Part shown: piece by piece, positions 1 to 5,533 of the stretch
Numbering within the stretch: the first letter of the stretch is position 1
How the letters are laid out: the number at the start of each line of letters is the position of its first letter
Assembly (NCBI GenBank): GCA_937942205.1
Contig: CALDFO010000534.1
Coordinates: 1 to 5,533 of the forward strand
From: an uncultured Alphaproteobacteria bacterium
GTDB taxonomy: Bacteria > Pseudomonadota > Alphaproteobacteria > Micropepsales > Micropepsaceae
Reading direction: 5' to 3'
DNA: 5,533 bases
Position numbers and translations under genes: made by a program
The notes under the pieces: generated by a model
Database searches by the model: none
Told to the model about the DNA's origin: nothing
What the model saw: the letters and a program-made list of their open reading frames with translations, nothing else

Positions 1-1646
1 AAGCCCTGGAAATAGTCCACGCCGAAATTCTGCAGCAGGGCGGCATCATCGTCCGAGCCCACCCATTCGGCCACCGTCTTGAGGTCGAAACTGCGCGCCA
101 GCCCCACCAGGGTCCGCACGAAGACCTGGTTTTCCGGCGAATGGGACAGATCCTTCACATAGGAACCGTCGATCTTCACCGTATCCACATGCAGCATCTG
201 CAGGTTGCGGAACGAGGTGTAACCGGCTCCGAAATCGTCGATCGCCACCCGCACGCCCATCTCGCGCAACTGCGAGATGAAGCGGGCATTCTCCTCGAAA
301 TGATGCAGGGCGGCGGTTTCGGTCAGCTCCACGATCAGGCGCGGCGCCACGGCCTGATGGGCGCGGACATAGTCCACGAACGCCTGCAGCCAGGCGGGAT
401 CGGAGGCGGCGGTGCCCGACACGTTCACCGCCAGGGTCACGCCCGGATGGGCCCGGAGCTGGGCGACCGTGGATTCCAGCGCGAAACGGTCCACCAGATG
501 AACGATGCCCATCTGCTCGGTGGCGGGCACGAAATGCCCGGCGGTGGCGACGCTGCCGTCGGGGCGCACCAGCCGCAGCAGGCATTCATGGTGAGAAACC
601 TTGCGGGTGCGGGCGGCGACGATGGGCTGATAGGCCAGACGGATGCGGTTTTCCTTCAGCGCCAGCACCACCTCGTCGGCGATGCCCATCTGGCGCAGGC
701 GGACGCTTTCGCGCTGGCGCGAGACCTCATAAACGGCAAAGCCGTCACGGCCGTTGGCGCGGGCCTTGTCCAGCGCCTGCTCGGCGCGCAGCATCGCTTC
801 CTGGCTGGTGGAAGCGGCCTGGGGCAGCCACACCGCCCCGACGCTGCAGGTGGCGGCGGCCAGGCCGCTGCGGGTTTCGATGCCGGTGGCGCGCACGCTG
901 GAGCGCAGGCGCGCGGCGACGATGGCGATCTCGCGCTGCGAACAGTTCTTCAGGATCACGCCGAACTTGTTGCCGGCGGTGCGGCCGATGATGTCGCTGC
1001 CGCGCAAGGTGCGCGACAGGCGTTCGCCCACGCCCATGATGACTTCCTCGCCGGCATCGAAGCCGAAGGAATCGTTGATCATCGCCAGCCAGTCGATCGA
1101 GGCGACCAGGAAGGCGCAGTTGCGGTTTTCCGCCTTGGCGCTGTCGATCGCCCCCGCCAGTTCCTCGCGCAGGGCGTTGCGGTTGAGATGGCCGGTCAGT
1201 TCGTCGCGCGTCGCCAGATAGCTCAGGCGGCGCATTTCGTGGGACCGTTCGGTGGTGTCGCGCATCAACCCCACCAGACGCGCGGTGCGGCCCTCGGCAT
1301 CGGGCAGGCGCATACCCGACAGGGTGAAGGCGACCGCGCCCATCGCGCTGGCCACCTCGATCTCCAGCAGGAAACGGTCGGATTGCAGGCCGTGCCGCTC
1401 CAGCAGCGCCAGCAGCGCGGGCCGCTGCCCCGGCGGGATATTGTCCAGCAGGCTGTGGCCGCGATGGAAATCGATATGGGTGGGCAGAATGCCCAGATCG
1501 CCGTCCCAGTGGATGACGTCGTCGGCAAGGGTCCAGTCGAAGGTCGCCGCCCCCGCCGCCTGCGCGGCGAAGCGCAGGCGCGCTTCGGCGTCCAGCGCCT
1601 CCAGGCGGATCACTTCATCTCGCTTCTGCAGAGAAGTCTTCAGCAC
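1..1646 (-). CDS. PAS-GGDEF-EAL cyclic-di-GMP signalling protein, probable phosphodiesterase (3' end beyond window)
   Basis: 548 residues are visible; the C-terminus runs off the left edge, probably by only a few dozen residues. A PAS-like sensor region (about 25-134) ends in a PAC-like GLMRDTTER. A GGDEF domain follows (about 145-305), with DELTGHLNR at 148-156 and IND at 190-192. Its signature is AGNKF (224-228) instead of GGDEF, so cyclase activity is unlikely, but the RxxD inhibitory-site motif RGSD (215-218) is kept at the usual five-residue distance. The EAL domain (about 325 onward) has YQPIV, ECLLR (354-358, fitting ExLxR), N408 in NVSG, E440/E443 in ELTE, D470-D471 in DDFGAGYTSF, K491 in VKIDG, E527 in AEW and Q547 in YFQG. 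These are the known metal, substrate and catalytic positions of the family, so c-di-GMP hydrolysis to pGpG is inferred. I see no membrane segment, so it is probably cytoplasmic. The GTG start at 1646 was chosen because GGGGA lies 9 nt upstream; the frame has a stop at 1704-1706. A TTG at 1655 is the alternative. Confidence 0.93.
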   Translation of the reverse strand, partial: MLKTSLQKRDEVIRLEALDAEARLRFAAQAAGAATFDWTLADDVIHWDGDLGILPTHIDFHRGHSLLDNIPPGQRPALLALLERHGLQSDRFLLEIEVASAMGAVAFTLSGMRLPDAEGRTARLVGLMRDTTERSHEMRRLSYLATRDELTGHLNRNALREELAGAIDSAKAENRNCAFLVASIDWLAMINDSFGFDAGEEVIMGVGERLSRTLRGSDIIGRTAGNKFGVILKNCSQREIAIVAARLRSSVRATGIETRSGLAAATCSVGAVWLPQAASTSQEAMLRAEQALDKARANGRDGFAVYEVSRQRESVRLRQMGIADEVVLALKENRIRLAYQPIVAARTRKVSHHECLLRLVRPDGSVATAGHFVPATEQMGIVHLVDRFALESTVAQLRAHPGVTLAVNVSGTAASDPAWLQAFVDYVRAHQAVAPRLIVELTETAALHHFEENARFISQLREMGVRVAIDDFGAGYTSFRNLQMLHVDTVKIDGSYVKDLSHSPENQVFVRTLVGLARSFDLKTVAEWVGSDDDAALLQNFGVDYFQG

Positions 1647-1655
1647 AGTTACCAA

Positions 1656-1660
1656 TCCCC
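1656..1660 (-). promoter_or_regulatory. Weak ribosome binding site for the PAS-GGDEF-EAL gene
   Basis: On the minus strand GGGGA sits 9 nt before the GTG at 1646. It is only a partial Shine-Dalgarno match, but it favours this GTG over the TTG at 1655, which the G-rich run directly abuts. No in-frame ATG lies between the upstream stop and the conserved PAS region. Confidence 0.35.
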
Positions 1661-1729
1661 GGTACCCAGTCCCCAGCCGTTTCTCGGCCTTTTCAGGGAT
1701 GGACTATGGCCATGCGGGTATAAAAAAGC

Positions 1730-1752
1730 GGTAAGCGCATATGGTTAGCGCA
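1730..1752. repeat. Tandem imperfect 10-bp direct repeat, GGTWAGCGCA
   Basis: GGTAAGCGCA (1730-1739) and GGTTAGCGCA (1743-1752) match at 9 of 10 bases with a 13-bp period. The pair lies just beside the AT-rich TATAAA patch in the divergent intergenic region. That position would suit an operator for a transcription factor, but no known site is recognised and chance is possible. Confidence 0.4.
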
Positions 1753-1792
1753 ATGCAAAGCGTGCGGCCCGCCGCTTGCCTTGCAGAGCGGT

Positions 1793-2146
1793 ATGCGCCT
1801 GCAACCGCTCCTGGACGGCATCGGCCGCGGAAGCCTCAAAGCTTCCGCCGCGCAGCCGCGCGCGGTTGAAAAATCCAGTCCATCCAGTGGTTTGGGATCA
1901 CGCTCCCGCGATACGGAACGGCGGCCGGACAAACCGCCGCCACGCCTGCAGGTGGAACTTGTGTGCCAGGACGGCACGGCGGGCTTCGATCCATTCTGGG
2001 ATGGTCCGCGCCTGCGGCCGGCATTCGTGACTCAACTGTTGGGCCAGATCCTGCCGCCGCCGCGCGAAAGCGCACCCGCTTCAGCGCGCACCGTCTATCA
2101 AGCGGTGCCGCAGATGCGCGGGCGGCTGCTCGACCGCCAAAGCTGA
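1793..2146 (+). CDS. Small hypothetical protein, 117 residues
   Basis: I do not recognise this protein. The N-terminal half is low in complexity and rich in Arg, Ser and Pro. From about residue 54 it looks like a folded protein: VELVCQDGTAGFDPFWDGPRLRPAFVTQLLGQIL, then a Pro/Ala linker and a basic C-terminus ending MRGRLLDRQS. The aromatic FDPFWDGPRL and amphipathic FVTQLLGQIL segments look like true coding sequence, and codons there mostly end in G or C. There is no signal peptide or membrane segment. The ATG at 1793 was chosen; the frame is open to a TTG at 1781, but neither has a good ribosome binding site (only AGAG shortly before the ATG). It is transcribed away from the PAS-GGDEF-EAL gene and converges on the membrane-protein gene, overlapping its last 66 bp. 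The true start could be further downstream. Confidence 0.55.
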   Translation: MRLQPLLDGIGRGSLKASAAQPRAVEKSSPSSGLGSRSRDTERRPDKPPPRLQVELVCQDGTAGFDPFWDGPRLRPAFVTQLLGQILPPPRESAPASARTVYQAVPQMRGRLLDRQS

Positions 2147-2686
2147 CCGCGCCGGCGGCGGAGCGCCCGCGCGCGCAAGTCCCAGCAGGGCGGCGGCGCA
2201 GAACAGCAGAACACCCGGCGATCCGCCGCCGCCGGCGAAGGCCAGGCACGCGGCCAGCAGCGCCAGACCCGCCAGCGACGCCATCGCGGTCCTGCCATGC
2301 AAGGCCGCCGCGACCGTCACCAGCGCCGCCAGCGCGGCGGGCCCCAGCGCCAGCATCGCGGACGCCCCCAGCAAAGCGGCCAGGCCGCCCGCCAGGACCA
2401 GCGCCAACACCAGGCTGGCGGAAAATCCGTTCAGCGGGCGGCCGAAACGGGCCAGCGCCGCCAGCATCAGGCAGACGGCGGCCAGCGGCAGAACCAGCAG
2501 GAACACCGCGTCGGCAAGATCAAGCAGGGTGGCGGCGGCGGGCGCGGCGAGCAGCATCGCGGCGAAGCGCAACGGCAGCCGCGCATCGGCCCTCAGGCGG
2601 CACGCCAGAACCCAGGCGCCGACCGCCGCCGCCAGCAGCGCGGCGGATGCGAGCAAGTCAGAAACCAGGCCAGAATCAAAAACCAT
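2081..2686 (-). CDS. Hypothetical multi-pass inner-membrane protein, 201 residues
   Basis: The protein is very rich in Ala and Leu, with about six or seven predicted membrane segments by eye (roughly residues 6-28, 40-55, 57-80, 88-110, 111-130, 134-152 and 157-172), short loops, and a polar tail of about 30 residues ending LRHRLIDGAR. I see no catalytic motif and cannot name a family. Conserved-looking polar residues within membrane segments are few (D56 and D59 in LLDLADAVF). The ATG at 2686 is needed to keep the first membrane helix whole, but it has no Shine-Dalgarno sequence and lies in the 3' arm of the hairpin behind acnA. The gene is 45 bp downstream of acnA on the same strand and in the same frame, so it may be expressed by readthrough from acnA or from an unseen promoter. 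Its last 66 bp overlap the convergent small gene. Its high Ala/Leu content is partly what high-GC DNA would give by chance, but the regular helix-loop pattern supports a real gene. Confidence 0.68.
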   Translation of the reverse strand: MVFDSGLVSDLLASAALLAAAVGAWVLACRLRADARLPLRFAAMLLAAPAAATLLDLADAVFLLVLPLAAVCLMLAALARFGRPLNGFSASLVLALVLAGGLAALLGASAMLALGPAALAALVTVAAALHGRTAMASLAGLALLAACLAFAGGGGSPGVLLFCAAALLGLARAGAPPPARSALAVEQPPAHLRHRLIDGAR

Positions 2687-2712
2687 CCGGGACAGAATAG
2701 CCCGGATGGTTT
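2680..2712 (-). terminator. Probable intrinsic terminator of acnA
   Basis: The arms AAACCATCCGGG and CCCGGATGGTTT are perfect 12-bp complements around a 9-nt loop (2692-2700). Read on the minus strand, the stem is followed directly by further T residues (GGTTTTTGATT), as in rho-independent terminators. It begins 20 bp after the acnA stop codon. The plus-strand reading has only three T residues before CTGG, so it is less likely to act in that direction. The start codon of the downstream membrane-protein gene (2684-2686) is in the 3' arm, so the element could instead, or also, act as an attenuator or translation block. Confidence 0.8.
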
Positions 2713-2731
2713 CTGGAACGGATGACCGCGC

Positions 2732-5449
<2,718 letters not shown>

Positions 5450-5457
5450 GGGAAGGG

Positions 5458-5462
5458 CCCTT
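5458..5462 (-). promoter_or_regulatory. Ribosome binding site of acnA
   Basis: On the minus strand AAGGG lies 8 nt before the GTG at 5449, which fixes the non-ATG start. It is half of a perfect 10-bp palindrome, AAGGGCCCTT (5453-5462), so it could be partly self-paired or pair between transcripts. I see no convincing -35/-10 pair in the 71 bp upstream; the acnA promoter may lie beyond the window. Confidence 0.6.
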
Positions 5463-5533
5463 TTTGAAGGATGGAATGACGTCCCGTTTAGTCACATTCC
5501 CGCCCAAATGAAAGCTGCGCCGGCGTCGCGCCC

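Larger units (their letters stand above)
1647..1792. other. Divergent intergenic region
   Basis: This stretch separates the minus-strand PAS-GGDEF-EAL gene from the plus-strand small gene and should hold promoters for both. It has the only markedly AT-rich patch in the area, GTATAAAAAAG around 1718-1728. On the plus strand this gives TATAAA (1719-1724), and on the minus strand TTATAC. No convincing -35 element lies at 16-18 bp in either direction, so no promoter is called. A tandem repeat follows at 1730-1752. Short open frames here lack coding character. Confidence 0.5.

Noticed and set aside
1706..1713. ATGGCCAT palindrome in the divergent intergenic region
   Set aside because: An 8-bp palindrome that does not extend outward is expected by chance and matches no operator I know.
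141..1748. 535-codon open frame on the plus strand opposite the GGDEF-EAL gene
   Set aside because: The minus strand carries clear PAS, GGDEF and EAL motifs throughout. The plus translation is Gly/His/Gln-rich with no recognisable domain.
1693..2249. Minus-strand frames of 94 and 137 codons opposite the small plus-strand gene
   Set aside because: Their translations are rich in Arg, Pro and Ala with no motif or helix pattern, and they conflict with the better-looking plus-strand frame and the membrane-protein gene.
1963..2725. Plus-strand frames across the membrane-protein gene (Arg/Pro-rich and Gln/Arg-rich)
   Set aside because: Low-complexity composition is what the complement of Ala/Leu-rich GC codons gives. 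The minus strand shows a regular pattern of membrane helices instead.
5463..5533. Possible acnA promoter (CTTTCA, 17 bp, CTAAAC on the minus strand)
   Set aside because: Both hexamers match the consensus at about half or fewer positions, so it is not distinguishable from chance.

Overview
The window is G+C-rich, with codons ending mostly in G or C. The genes look chromosomal and alphaproteobacterial, perhaps Rhodospirillales-like. That placement rests on the long AcnA-type aconitase, the PAS-GGDEF-EAL architecture and the base composition, so it is an inference. I see no mobile element, CRISPR array, tRNA or rRNA.

Layout from left to right. (1) Positions 1-1646, minus strand: a PAS-GGDEF-EAL cyclic-di-GMP protein whose last residues run off the left edge. 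Its GGDEF signature is degenerate (AGNKF), its RxxD inhibitory-site motif is kept, and the EAL catalytic residues all appear present. (2) Positions 1647-1792: a divergent intergenic region with an AT-rich TATAAA patch and a tandem 10-bp repeat. (3) Positions 1793-2146, plus strand: a small unrecognised protein of 117 residues. (4) Positions 2081-2686, minus strand: a hydrophobic multi-pass membrane protein of 201 residues whose 3' end overlaps the small plus-strand gene tail to tail by 66 bp. (5) Positions 2680-2712: a perfect 12-bp inverted repeat followed by a T run on the minus strand, which looks like the intrinsic terminator of the aconitase gene. It contains the start codon of the membrane-protein gene. 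(6) Positions 2732-5449, minus strand: a complete aconitate hydratase gene, acnA, with a GTG start and a recognisable ribosome binding site.

Functionally this is a TCA-cycle enzyme gene, a membrane protein downstream on the same strand, and an unrelated cyclic-di-GMP signalling gene. Nothing ties them into one pathway. I found no clear sign of a new multi-gene system. The points most worth a second look are the hairpin over the membrane-protein start codon and the mixed degenerate/intact state of the GGDEF-EAL protein. The long plus-strand open frames opposite acnA and opposite the GGDEF-EAL gene are high-GC antisense shadows and are not annotated.
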